A stretch of DNA of 64,000 nt, from the NCBI GenBank assembly GCA_021527695.1, contig JAKFAO010000006.1, forward strand, positions 1 through 64,000, written 5' to 3'. This DNA comes from Naematelia aurantialba (lineage: Eukaryota > Basidiomycota > Tremellomycetes > Tremellales > Naemateliaceae). The first letter of the stretch is position 1. Each line of letters begins with the position of its first letter. A program made the translations under genes and the position numbers. Below, piece by piece: positions 23,175 through 34,378 of the stretch. Under the pieces are notes generated by a model. It worked only from the letters and a program-made list of their open reading frames with translations, was not told where the DNA came from and ran no database searches.

Positions 23175-24276
23175 CGTAAACACTTGAGATCAGCTTGGCC
23201 AGTGCAACTTTATCATCAGGGTGGAATCTATAGGCGTTCGGAAAAACCAGACTCTTGGCAGAGTCTGCTGATAACTGCGCCGTCGGCAAGGACCATGAGA
23301 TAGGGTTTAAGCGCCCGCTCCTCATCCCAAAGACCGAAGACACGCATCCTGACTGGACCCAAGTGATGCATGTCAGCGTCCGGGAGACGAGCGTCGTGGG
23401 AGACGTACTGTAGCTCAACTCCCCCAATGAGGAGATAAGGTCCGGAAGGCAGGCGTCTCCTCGTTATGCCGCCGGCCAAGGCCAGGCGTCGTCCTCCCCC
23501 TCCCACATAATGTTGCAACTGGCCCCGGGCCGGTACCTTCGTCAGCGCGTCCTGGTGACTTTCGGCTCCAAAGAGGGTTTCAAGACAGGTGTGCCATCCT
23601 TTATTTGATGTGCTGCCAAAGGCTGATACCTAACTAGCACTGCTGGTCCAGCGGTCGGACGGTTTTGCAGCGTCTTCTTCTGGATGCAACGATGAGCAGC
23701 AAAATGAACCAAGAACACTTGAATGGTAGCACGTCTGCCGATACAGACAGTATGTTTTAGTCCGTCGAAGAGTCAGCCGGGGCTCTCACCCTGTACCTCA
23801 CTTGTTGTCTTGGGCTGAATTATGCTCTAAAACGAAAGCTTGAACAAATATCTTCTATTGATTCGCCAGCTCTGGGCACTCGAGCGATCTCGAGACTACT
23901 CAATCGACTGGACTAGTTCTGCTGGGGCGAGAGGCCACTTTTGGGAGGCTGAGGGGACAAGTGAGTAAGTGGCGCAGAGCCTGTGCAGCTCTCATACTGC
24001 GACAAAGGAGACAACAGATGCTGGACGTCGCATCAGGGGACGGATGGCTTCAGAAGAGCTGTCACTGGCAAATAAGCCTCGTTGCCTCATGTCGAACATG
24101 AAGAGATCACGAGCAGTATGTATCGGTTTCTTTCATCTCACGAATTTCTCCACCATACCACTGGTAGATACAGGCGGGACTCCAACTCAGACGTGTGTCG
24201 CAAGGTTCTGGAAGGCTATAAGAGTACGCCAAGGGACCAAAGGCTCCTCTCAGCGTGACCGTTTAGGCCATCGAGG
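23175..24276. other. Gene-free stretch upstream of the oxygenase
   Basis: This is the 5' side of the minus-strand oxygenase. A 96-codon minus-strand frame (23228-23518) reads partly protein-like (LKPYLMVLADGAVISR), but it has no recognised family or clear splice partners. It could be a gene remnant. The rest shows nothing. Confidence 0.35.
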
Positions 24277-24996
24277 TTATGCGACGCCTCGTCCCCTCGG
24301 TGCAACCCTCACAGATCCTGTCTCTTCGTCTGAGGGACTGTCGGTGGCTCCCTCGGTCAACCTATTGTTCTCGGACGGAACCCTTGTCTCTGGTGGCTCG
24401 GTTTCTGGACTCGTCTGGTTTCCATACCAATCCCACTGTCGGAAGTCTGGTAGGGGTCTCTCGTGTGTCCGATGGGAATTGTATTCGGCCGCTGCAAATG
24501 TGCTGCTGACCACCAAGGCTGTCAGCCCAGTATACCCCTCTTTCTTCAACAGGAAATCACGGGCAGCTTTCAGGCGCGGCCTCCAGGCGTCGTCGGCGGC
24601 GAGTTGTCCGCTCTCTATTGAAGCGACTGTGTCATCGTCCAAGCGAAAGAATCGGCTGTCAGCCCGGTCATCGAGGAGAGCAGAGAATTCTTGTTTGAAC
24701 TTGTGACGCATGTCCTTGTGGCGCGTTCGCTCTTCCCCGCTCAAGCCAGGCTGCTGAAAGGCGTACAGAACAGTCAAGGGATCACACCTGTAAACCTGAC
24801 CGCGTTCCGTGTTCACGTACTCGTGTGAGCAAATGAGTACGGTTGTAGCGTTTCTCGTAAATGAGGAGTCCTCGTATGGGGAATCTTCAATCTCGTATGA
24901 GGAATCTTCAAGCCCCTCGGATTGGACCTGGTGTTCGAGCCCCCCTCCAGCATCGACATTTGTGCCATCTTCGTGAGTGTCAAAGGACTGGGACAT
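24277..24996 (-). CDS. Unknown protein, tandem paralog A
   Basis: A minus-strand frame from ATG 24994-24996 (MSQSFDTHEDG) to the stop at 24277. Upstream exons toward about 25490 are possible. It is acidic near the start, with a short internal repeat (EDSSYEIEDSPYEDSS). A conserved block aligns with the gene at 25538-26951: TVLICSHEY, then SGQLAADDAWRPRLKAARDF, then TALVVSSTFAAAEY and RPLP. The C-terminal about 50 residues are polar and low-complexity. No known domain, signal peptide or membrane segment is evident. The pair arose by local duplication and is strongly diverged. Confidence 0.55.
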   Translation of the reverse strand: MSQSFDTHEDGTNVDAGGGLEHQVQSEGLEDSSYEIEDSPYEDSSFTRNATTVLICSHEYVNTERGQVYRCDPLTVLYAFQQPGLSGEERTRHKDMRHKFKQEFSALLDDRADSRFFRLDDDTVASIESGQLAADDAWRPRLKAARDFLLKKEGYTGLTALVVSSTFAAAEYNSHRTHERPLPDFRQWDWYGNQTSPETEPPETRVPSENNRLTEGATDSPSDEETGSVRVAPRGRGVA

Positions 24997-25537
24997 GTTT
25001 GGACACACGTGTGTGAGTATACCGAGTGGCGAGTGATGTGTGTCAGAGCAATTCTCAGCGATAAAGTCTTTGTGAATGTTGTGAAAGACCAGTTGAGCTG
25101 GTATTTGAGGCTATTTATGCTTTCCCTAACTGGAGCCCAGAGGCCATGCTTGGTTCTGCCGAATTCTGCCGAAAGCCGCAACAGATTGACCGCAAGGCTG
25201 GATGTATTGCAACAACGTTGATAACAACCTTCATCCCTTTCAGGGGCGGAGCTCTTTCGCAGTGCCCTGCGGAGCATCTCTTTACCTTCTCACGGGATCT
25301 CGTACAGAGAAGAGGGCATCTCAGGAAGGGAAGGACGTTTTGAAGTGGCAAAAAGAAGTCTCGACCGCCTCGTTGTCCCAGAAGCAATGTAGACAAAATG
25401 TCAATGGTGATGCCATTTGCAGGAGCATCCAGCACACTCTCTTCCTGTACTGCAAGGTCCCGGCCGGATTGACTGCCCTCCTTGGGGTGCATTCTACATA
25501 TAGGACGATTGTGTGCGAGGTGGTTCGGTAGACAGGA
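24997..25537. other. Region between the tandem paralogs
   Basis: It probably holds upstream exons or the promoter of paralog A. A minus-strand frame at 25115-25492 begins MHPKEGSQSGRDLAVQEESV and may contribute a first exon, by analogy with paralog B (compare IDILSTLL with DELLSTILDMIY). No splice model is certain. Confidence 0.35.
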
Positions 25538-26951
25538 CTAAAGCTTACCCCTCGAATCCCAGCCCCGATCCCCCGAGCCCTCGAGAAGGGGAGTTTCCAC
25601 TTCAGTCTCCACGTCTTCCATCTGCTGCGGCTCTGTCTCGCCCTCTTTGGCCTCCGTTCTGTCCGTCAGGAAGTTCCTCTGCGCGGCTCCTTTGGGCAGG
25701 ACGTGGGCAGACTGGGCGGCACTTTCCAGCGCTTCCTCTCCCTCCCTGGTTCGGGAGTCCTTCGTCCGAGCATCGTTCACCGGGGCCGCTTCCGTCTGAT
25801 TCTGGCCGAGCAGCTGCAGTTTCCCAACTTTGTCTTGGCTCCGGCTCGTAGGGAGTGCCGGCAGAGGGCGTACAAGCCGGGAGTATTGATATTCCGCATC
25901 GGCAAAGGCGCGGGTCACAACCCACGCCCTCAAACCGCGGTATTGAGTCTGGTACTTGTATGCAGTCAAGACAAAATTACGAATCAACTTGAGCGGAGGT
26001 CCCCAGGCCTCTTCAGCCGTCAGTTCGCCCTGTAAGACTGACCCGCGTGACGTTGGGCTCATTTGGAAACACCGGTATTCCGGTCGCACAGAAGCATCAG
26101 TGTTGGATTTGAAGTCTAGTGTGAATTCCCCACACATCTGAATCTGCCCGTCCTCTGACACTCGATCAGAACCCAGGTAGTTGTCAAATCGCAGCTCGGC
26201 ATTCAGCCTGTCGTGTTGCAGAAAGAGAGTTTTCGACGAAATCAGAACGCTGGTTTGGTTCCTATCAAAGTATTGGTTCTCAAAGAGCGGGGGATACAAC
26301 GACGGCTCCGGGCCAGCATGGAATGAGGCTTCATCGTAAGTCTGGTTATTGTAAGGGGATCGCAGAGTGCACGGGTTACACAGATCAGACGCAGCTGTGT
26401 AAAGGCTACTCAGAATCATTGGCCCGGTGCGAGCTGATATAAGGCCAATTGTTTCGAACGTATGTCCTTGTCAACGAGGACAACGAGGATGATTAATAGC
26501 AGACTGACCTCTCCAATACGATTTATTTCGATCTGCCTTTCCTTGGGCTCGAAGGCTGTCCTCGGTGTATGACGGGGAGGCCATGCAGCCTTCAAAAGCC
26601 GCATCTTAAGCAGGAGGCGATGCACATCTGCAGCCGGTCAGTGGATCCTGCCAGACAAAATTACAATCGCCGAAACGCCTTCTTGGGCTGACTGATGACT
26701 TCATCGCAGGTTCACGGCACACAGCACTCACTGTAAATCATGTCCAAAATTGTTGAAAGGAGCTCGTCTTCTTCGGGGTAAGTGCTAACCAAGCCCGATC
26801 TAGTCCCAGGCGGATGTCCCCGTTCCAGTACTTTGCTTGCGTGGCCGCCACTCTCGATCAATGATGAGCTGGGGGTCCTTCCGGCCACGGTGAGCGTTGT
26901 GGGCTCTTCCGGATTGTCAAGTCCGGTGGACATTGCCTCTTTAGTCCCCAT
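25538..26951 (-). CDS. Unknown protein, tandem paralog B
   Basis: A minus-strand gene. ATG is at 26949-26951 (MGTKEAMSTGLDNPEEPTTL). Introns near 26630-26725 and 26440-26515 join it to the long last exon ending at 25538. The body contains TSVLISSKTLFL, GELTAEEAWGPPLKLIRNF and RAWVVTRAFADAEYQYSR, followed by RPLPALP. These are the same blocks and order as paralog A. The C-terminus is long, acidic and polar. I recognise no known family. Two diverged copies keeping the same motif order argue that the fold is under selection. Confidence 0.6.
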
Positions 26952-27220
26952 TCTTGCAACCCTGCAAAACTTTCAGGAGGGAAATTGTCTTATCGTTAGG
27001 GGCCTTCACGCTCCAGAAGACATAGCCTTCTAGCAGTCAGTCACAGGTCAGTCCTTGCAATACCATGTCAAGTTTTAGCAGGCCGTCAACACCTGGATCC
27101 CGAGCTCCAAGGGCCTGAAGAGTGAATCAGCGTGCCATCGAGCGATAGGACACATCAATCGTTAGCACGAGAAACAGTCATATCCAAAATGGCATGCATG
27201 CATGAGCTACGGCCTCTTCC

Positions 27221-29433
27221 CTAGTGATGGAACTAAAAATTGTCAGTGAAATTCCCCATGACAATGTATCGGCTCACCAGGCGCAGGTTGGTGTGGCAGA
27301 ACACCATATCTGCCTCATTGGCGGCTTTGATGCACTCTGCATCCATAATACTACCGCTGGGCGCAGCAAGGTAGGTTGCGCCACTCCGACGTGCCCTATG
27401 CACATTGTCGGGGAAGGGGAAGAACGCATCAGAGGAACAGCAGACGCCCTTGAGCTCGGCCAAGTGCTGTGCCTTCTCCTCTGCCGTGAGTGGTTCCGGA
27501 GTCTCTTCGAAGAGGCTTTCCCATTGCGCCCGCTCGCCACCCTCAGCAGTGAATGCCTGACCAGTGACAAACAGGTCGATGGCATTGGCTTTGTCGGCAC
27601 GCTTGGTTCCCTTCTTAAAAGGCAGCGCGAGGACTCGAGGGTGATGTCGAAGCCACCAGTTGTCCGCCTTGTCTCCAGCTAAACGAGTACAGTGGATGCG
27701 GGATTGCTGACCAGCGCCAAGCCCAATGACAGTGCCGTCGAGGGCATAACAGACAGAGTTTGATTGGGTGTATTTTAGGGCAAGGGTGGCGACAACCAGG
27801 TCAATGACGGCGGATGGGGGGAGCTACCGGCCGTGAGATTCTGACCTCCGTCACAATGGCAAGGAGCTCACATTCTTGTTCTTGGTGACTATGTTTTGGA
27901 AGAGGGAGGAATCGATTTTGCAGTCGTTTCGCCGTTGTTGCAAGGAGATCCCGTATACTTGACGAGTCTCTATCTCGGGAGGTGTATAAGTCGGATCCAT
28001 CTAGACGCATAAGTAACAAGTCGCCGAGAAGAGCAGTTGAGCTTACCTGCAAGACGCAGTACTTTCCACCCTTCTTCTTCGACAGAATCTCCAGAGCCTC
28101 TTTCTCGTAGCCAGGTGCAATGACACCGTCTGAAACTTCCCGCGAAATGATCTTGGCGGTTGGGGTATCGACAGTGTGGGAAAGGGCAATAAAGTCACCG
28201 AAAGATGACATTCTGTCCGCTCCTACAATAGCATGAGAAAGATGTTCCGGATCGATAATCGAGTGCTAACCTCGGGCACGAGCATATGCGCAGGCCAAAG
28301 GTGACAGGTTCTTGAGGTCTTCCACACCAAACACTTTGGCTGCACGCTCGTCCAAGGGGAGACCAACGGCTGCTCCTGCAGGTGACACGTGCTTGAACGA
28401 AGCGGCTGCGGGGAGATTCATCGCTTCCGAGAGCTCCTTGACGAGGGCCCAGGAGTTAAGAGCGTCAAGCAGGTTGATGTATCCAGGAGAGCCGGAAAGG
28501 ACTATCCCATCAGCAGGTTGTAGTTTTTCTTTGTATATGTGATCGTCGGCCTAATGCTCACTGTTGACGGGCATCTCGCCCTGTTCGACAAATGCCTGAG
28601 CAGGCTTTTGGTGCGGGTTTGCGCCGTATCTCAATGGCAGCTGCTGATATCCGACTCCTGCACCAGCCTTCATGTCCTCGTCCACATCGACGCTGGCATA
28701 GATTTTGCGAAAGTAATCCGAGATTGCTTCGTCGTAGCTCTTTGTGCTCTCGAATGCTTTTAGCGCAAGCCCGCGCTTGGTAGTGTCTGAAACAGTGCCG
28801 CTCGCCTTCCACTCGTCCAGAATGACCTGGTAATCCGCCGGAGAAGAGATGATAGACACTCGCGCGTGGTTTTTGGCCGCAGCTCGAAGCAGAGTCACAC
28901 CACCGATATCAATCTCCTCGATGGCCCCGGCAAGGGTACAGTCGGGCTTGGCTGTCTGCAAGACAAAGGGGTACAGGTTGCAGACGACAAGAGTGATGGG
29001 GGAGATCGAGTTGGTCGCTAGGTCGGCTAGATCGGAAGGGATCTCGCGGGACAGAATGCCTAGGAGACATCAGCACCAAAGGGCTGACATGTAAGTAGCC
29101 TAAGACTCACCGCCGTGGACAGCAGGGTGAAGGGTTTTTACTCGACCGCCGAGCATTTCGGGAGCTTTGGTGATCGACGAGACATCCCTATTATCTCGTC
29201 AGGATGTGTCACGAACACCAAGCGGGCCGCCCACTCGATGTCAATACCAGCTTCCCGGATCTGCTTGGCCGTACCACCGCTGCCTAGCAGCCGGAAGCCG
29301 AGCTCCTTCAGCCCCTTGGCAAACGGGAGCAGGCCAGTCTTGTCGTACACCGACAAAAGAGCTATGCACGGCGTTAGATCGTTCTCCTCACCCACTCTCA
29401 GGCTCGCTTACCGATTGGAGCTTCAGAGGACAT
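27221..29433 (-). CDS. ADE16: Bifunctional AICAR transformylase / IMP cyclohydrolase
   Basis: This enzyme catalyses the last two steps of de novo IMP synthesis: formyl transfer to AICAR, then ring closure. ATG is at 29431-29433 (MSSEAPI then a short-exon junction) and TAG at 27221-27223. The cyclohydrolase half shows [46 protein letters not shown] and NLYPF. The transformylase half shows [33 protein letters not shown], the catalytic-region [11 protein letters not shown] and DAFFPFPDN. The end is HTNLRL plus a final tiny exon encoding FHH, the family's conserved C-terminus. All parts are present in order. This is a core single-copy-type gene between lineage-specific neighbours. Confidence 0.95.
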
Positions 29434-29621
29434 TGTTGTTCCAGTGGTATCTCCTTGGAGACTCTTGCTATTACATGAGTTACTGACTTTCCGGAAAAAA
29501 CGTGGGCTGATAATGATGCAGCCTTTTGCCACGTCATCCTGTACCGAAAGGGCAAGATGCAGCAAAACACTAGTACTCCATAGTCTAGGCTATGCATGCA
29601 ATGCAGTATCTCCTCACCATA

Positions 29622-31602
29622 TCAACGTCTCGCTGCCAGTGCCATGCGAGCAATTTTCCTGATCTCATCAGTGATCACGCTGGGGGTGACCCGGATGTCA
29701 TCCGAGTTGATCCCAGCCGAGTAATTTTCGTCTCGAATGCAACCCCGTTGAGGACAGTCGACTGGATGACAGAAGCTGAAAGGGCTGTGAATTGGTGTTT
29801 TGTCTAGTGTTAATATGAGCTCACGTCGTTTCATGGACCATATAGTGCGTTACTCCTGCCGCCACAGCCAAGGGGCTATAATCTGTCTAGGCGATTGTCA
29901 ACGGCAATCCCAGTGTCAGGTCGGAATGGCTCACTATAGTACAGACCGCCGGCTGCATCTCAAAGACGGCTTTATCGGGGCCGGGACTCATCCAGATGGT
30001 ATGAGTGAGTCCGTTTCCGTGGACACCAATTAGAATCTGTCGATGGTAGCAGGGATTCGCGTCGTGTGTGCATTGTGAGCGCTCACATCAACTGTGGATA
30101 TCTTCGCCACTTGTTCTGCGAATGGCACGGCTGACGTGAAAGTCTCGATGACAACGTCGACTACACGCTCCTGATGCAATTGCTCCAGTGCTTCCACCAG
30201 TCGCTCGTGATCCTCGTCTCGCAGACTGCGCCCATGCTCCTGACGCTCGAGGTACATGACTTTGAGTAAGTCCGTCTTCTTCTTCCTCAAGTCGACTGCC
30301 CCTGCATAGCCATCCAATACACGATCACGAAGCTGAGTGAGCCAGTCATGCATGACGGGAAGGCGAAAGACATCGCCCCATGGTTTCCACGCGGAGAAAG
30401 GGCCGCTGTGTCCCCCTGCGCGGTCGGCGATAACAGCAAGCGGTAACCGGTAGATCTGCAAAGTGTCCGCACGAGCCTCCCAGTCGGTCCGAGACTCTAT
30501 GTTGGCCCCAGGGCTCGAAGCGTCAGTTTATGGGCTACACTTACTGACGTCTTTGGCCATTGGCGCGCTCTTCGCGTCCTCACAAATCCTTCACAACTCA
30601 CAAGAACTTTTCGGTAAACCATTTGTTCGCACCAGGATTGTCCTCCCAACAATCTCCCGCGCCGCGTCCCTTTGGTTTATCGGCACAGTGCCATTGCCGG
30701 ATGAAGGCTACAGTCTTGAAGTCGGGTAGGACTTGCCCGCTTCGCCAGGCATAATTTGACCAAATTCGCCATGCACCGAGAAACGTCTCGCCGATCCAGT
30801 GATACACTAACGACGTTAGTGGGAGAGCATGAAGGGCAACAGGATAGTCAAGACACGAGACAACGCGTGCTTGGACAATTCTCGGTTGTCCAATCGAGCC
30901 CCAAGGGCACAACTCACTGTGATTCACAACTAGAACGCGCACAGCATGAGCACCAGTCTCGCTTCGTCGGGAGGTCACGCACAATTATCGTCATCATTGA
31001 TCAGCTGGACGTCATCAGCAACGATCGGCCCCGTTCTCCCACGACAACGCACGATTGGAGACGCGAGATCGATCGCGCTGCCAAACTTCTGGACGGCCTC
31101 GTCAAATGAGATACTCGTCCCGAATTGGGGATCTTGATCTAGGACATTAGGCGCTATAGGCTCCCCTCGTATTGCCCAAATTTGCGCCGCAAGGATTCCG
31201 AGTGTGGGTTGCCCTGTTGGTTCGAACGAAAGAGACGCAAAGTGCCGCAACTTTGGTATCTCCCATGGCTGGTCTGTTAGGATATAGTATGTATAATTGC
31301 GCCAGTATCTAAGTATCCCTAAGGTCAAACCGTTGCTCCCTTCTCACGCCGAGAACATACAGGTTCTCTACCACTGAGAAGCCAGGAGCATGTGAGAGGA
31401 ACTTGGTGATTTTGAGCTTGTGTCTGAACACTCGGGTGGACTCGTCACGCGATCGTAGCGTATATGTCGTGCTTGTATTGAGAAGACTAGAGGGGGCGAG
31501 TTGGAGAGTCAGGACGCTAGCGAATGAGATGAGAAGGTGCACAAAAACAGCTGCGCATGCACCAAAGAGGAGGGTGCGCGAGAGATTTCTTGCTCCTGGC
31601 AT
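29622..31602 (-). CDS. GT61 (DUF563) glycosyltransferase, type II membrane, copy 1
   Basis: A minus-strand gene. ATG is at 31600-31602 (MPGARNLSRTLLFG); the membrane helix is LLFGACAAVFVHLLISFASV. Lumenal blocks are VYHWIGETFLGAWRIWS, VMYLERQEHGRSLRDEDHE and, after a 50-base intron, ILIGVHGNGLTHTIWMSPG. The IGVHGNGLTH signature and the sequence before it are diagnostic of the GT61/DUF563 family. That family includes xylosyl-, arabinosyl- and EOGT-type GlcNAc transferases. Later exons give TDYSPLAVAAGVTHYMVHET and end MALAARR. It should act in the Golgi/ER lumen; donor and acceptor are unknown. Its promoter is shared with the divergent GT18 gene. Confidence 0.85.
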
Positions 31603-31987
31603 GTCGGGGCAGGAGGTTGCTTTAGCCTGTCAATGGCAGCATTTGTTCATGGTGACGGTCCTTGGTCCCACACTGTTTATATTCCATTGTTGACGGGAGG
31701 GCCGAGAGATCGACGACTGCGCGGATCAGTTCCCATCAGCTGCAACTTTCCCACGGTAGACGTGTCTCCTTAGCGTGGATCAACGTCCCCACGTTATACT
31801 CTTCCTTCTCTTGTCATCCTTCTCTCTCTCTCTCTCTCTCTCTCTAGACTGCTCATTCTACACTCGAGTCTCACGCCGCCGACATAGACTACAGTGGGAT
31901 CGACTGGTTCTCTTGCGCTACACCGGGAAAGGCGCACTACTTTACCTAGAGGGCGGTAGCCCCTTTGCCATCGTTGCTATCGCAACC
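31603..31987. other. Divergent intergenic region between GT61 copy 1 and GT18 copy 1
   Basis: A 385-base bidirectional promoter candidate with a perfect CT dinucleotide run at 31820-31845, about 140 bases before the GT18 ATG. No gene within. Confidence 0.5.
31820..31845. repeat. (CT)13 microsatellite
   Basis: An uninterrupted run of CT dinucleotides inside the bidirectional promoter. CT-rich leaders are common before fungal start sites, so it may be functional as well as length-variable. Confidence 0.85.
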
Positions 31988-34203
31988 ATGTTTGGCTTTC
32001 GCTATTCTCGCCTTCCTTCCGATTCGGCAACCACCAAACCCACATTCAATTCTATACTCTACTTCATTCGCCGTCGTTCTACCCTCCAAATCCTACTGGC
32101 TCTCACCGCAGCTGTTGTGCTCCTTTCTTCGCTCCACCCAAAAGTACAAACAGCCGCCTCCTCACTGGGCACACAAGTTGCCAATAAAATTCCTGCATCA
32201 TGGAGTACCTTTAGTCCAGGTGGCTGGGTGGGCGGTTCAGGATACTCGAGCGATCCCTTCGAGTGGGACCCTAGGGAGGACCCAGATCTCAGAGCCCGCC
32301 AATTGAGTCAGTACAACATGTTGATGGCAGAGGATGGCCGGTACAATGGGTCTTTGTGAGTACCACCGATAGTAGCAAGACGGCGCCGATGTTCATGCTT
32401 GCATAGCCGAGGAATTGCCCGTGAGCACAATGAGCAGGCTGCCGCCAAGTTGGGACAATGTCTTCGAGGGGAAATCAAGTGTCCAAAGCGGCCTGTCATT
32501 CTATCAACATACATCTATGTTGGGTTTTACTACGAAGACCAAGCTCCTGGTGGGGAGATGATCTGGCTAAGTAGTATCGTGCGTCTTTTGCATATCCCTC
32601 GCAGTCTTATCACTGATTCCCCCCAGGTACCAGCAATAGAGCAAACCGGATACATCATCCTACACGCACACTATGGCTTCTCTGGGCCGTCAAAAATCAT
32701 CCCAGACCTCGTGCATATGTACTGGGGTGATGAGAAGCGTGCACCGTCTTGCGCCTCAGATCCTCGTTGCATAGCAGAGTACGAACCCACGGAAGGCTGG
32801 GAGGACCTCAGTATTGGCATGCCGGAGGAGGAGCGAGGAGTGATTCCTATCGCCAGACTGTTTGCGCCGTCTTGGGTGAGCCTCGAGTAACATCTCTGCC
32901 TGTTGATAGCAGAAAGACTCCCTTTCGCTTCCATCGAGACATGTGCAAACTGACGACCTCTAGTGGGGTTGCTATCCACAACCATGGGGGCATGCGTCGG
33001 CCTTCATCATTGGTCCCAAAACCCCTGATTGGTGTTGGCAACCCATGGGTCAGCAATGGGCTTTGACGTATGCCGATATTGTCCCTTGATAGTTGCCTTG
33101 GCTGACCAAGTTAGCCCGTTCAATTATCCAAACAACTCTTTCCTACCATGGTCGATCGAGGACAACTGCATGAAGATTGAGACAGTACCATGGGAGGAAC
33201 GGACGGACACAGCTTTGATCTATGCCAAGCTGGCCTGTGAGTTTCGTTTGTCATTCAACCTCACGCATGCGTCGTCTAGCGAATTCAAATGATGGGGATC
33301 GGAATGGATCACTGCTGACCTCTTTTCAAGCCTACTTCAAGATCTCCAAACTGGATCGAGAATTCTGGAACACAGACGAAGTCAAAGCTCAACCGTGGAA
33401 GTTCCTCTCTACGGCAGAGCAAGATGGTGAAAAGTCCATCATTCCGGAAGGACTGGAGTCAATCGGACGGCAAACACGAGATGACTACAATCGCCTACTG
33501 TCGAGTGTCAAGGTGGTTGTTGGAGTTGATTTGCCGAAAGTGTCGCCTACAGTCTATGCGGCATTGTTCGTTCTCCTTCCTCGTGTCCAGAACATTGCTG
33601 ACGTCCATAGATGTCAAGGAACCCCAGTCGTTTTGCCGTACTATCGGGAGCTGACTGATCCAAGTGATCCGGCTGGAGCATTTGGCCTGTGAGTCCTTTT
33701 CGCTTAGGTTGAGACCGGGAGCTGACTGGCGTCAGTGCGTATGGGCAACATCCTATGGCAACAGCTCTTGGGCCACCTTGGGTGTACGGCTACCAGGCAG
33801 GAAACGGAACGGATCTTATTGCCAAGATCAACGAGGCTATGCAACGGCCGATTCCCCGATTGTAAGTTTGTTTCTCAAGGTTTCAGAGCTATGGAGTGGA
33901 CTGTGGAGCTCTTGCTGACCCCTCAGTATTCCGCCTTTCATGAAGCAAGACTTTGTCCATTCCCACATTCGCGAAGTTTTGACCTTTGACTTTGAGGCGC
34001 TGGCGGCGGAAAAGATCGCTGCAAATGGTGGCAAACGCCCCGTAATACCTGACTACTCTCTGCAGGCCTTGGAGAAACACAACTCGCTTTGGCTCGAGAA
34101 ACCGGGAGAACAGGTCCGGTGGGATCGCAGTCAGTGGTACCGAGATTATCTCGACGGCGAGGCAGAGGGTATCTTAGAAGAGGAAGAAGGATTTTTGGGT
34201 TGA
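31988..34203 (+). CDS. GT18-like (MGAT5-type) glycosyltransferase, type II membrane, copy 1
   Basis: ATG is at 31988 (MFGFRYSRLPSDSATTKPTF) and the stop at 34201-34203. One membrane helix (LQILLALTAAVVLLSSL) precedes a long lumenal part spread over about nine exons. Blocks matching the GT18 family (alpha-1,6-mannosyl-glycoprotein GlcNAc-transferase V) are GYIILHAHYGFSG, IPDLVHMYWGD, WGHASAFIIGPKTPDWCWQP, SFLPWSIEDNC, VVGVDLPKVSPTVYAAL with CQGTPVVLPYY, and later QHPMATALGPPWVYGYQ. The animal enzyme branches N-glycans; the fungal substrate is unknown. The C-terminus is polar and acidic (EGILEEEEGFLG). A second, diverged copy lies at 60407-62463. Confidence 0.75.
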
Positions 34204-34378
34204 TGCATAGATGTTGTCTTTGGAGAATCAACTGATTTTTTTTTCAAGATCGAAGAGCTCTCGTGACTGTAAATTACAAACGCTGAGGGCGATGATACAT
34301 CAAACTAAATCCTACAAGATCGGGGGCTGAAGCATTTCAGATTGGCTGATCATCCAAGCGGACGACTTCGGCTCAAAC

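Noticed and set aside
24000..24706. 245-codon plus-strand frame
   Set aside because: Antisense shadow of tandem paralog A, whose motifs are shared with paralog B.
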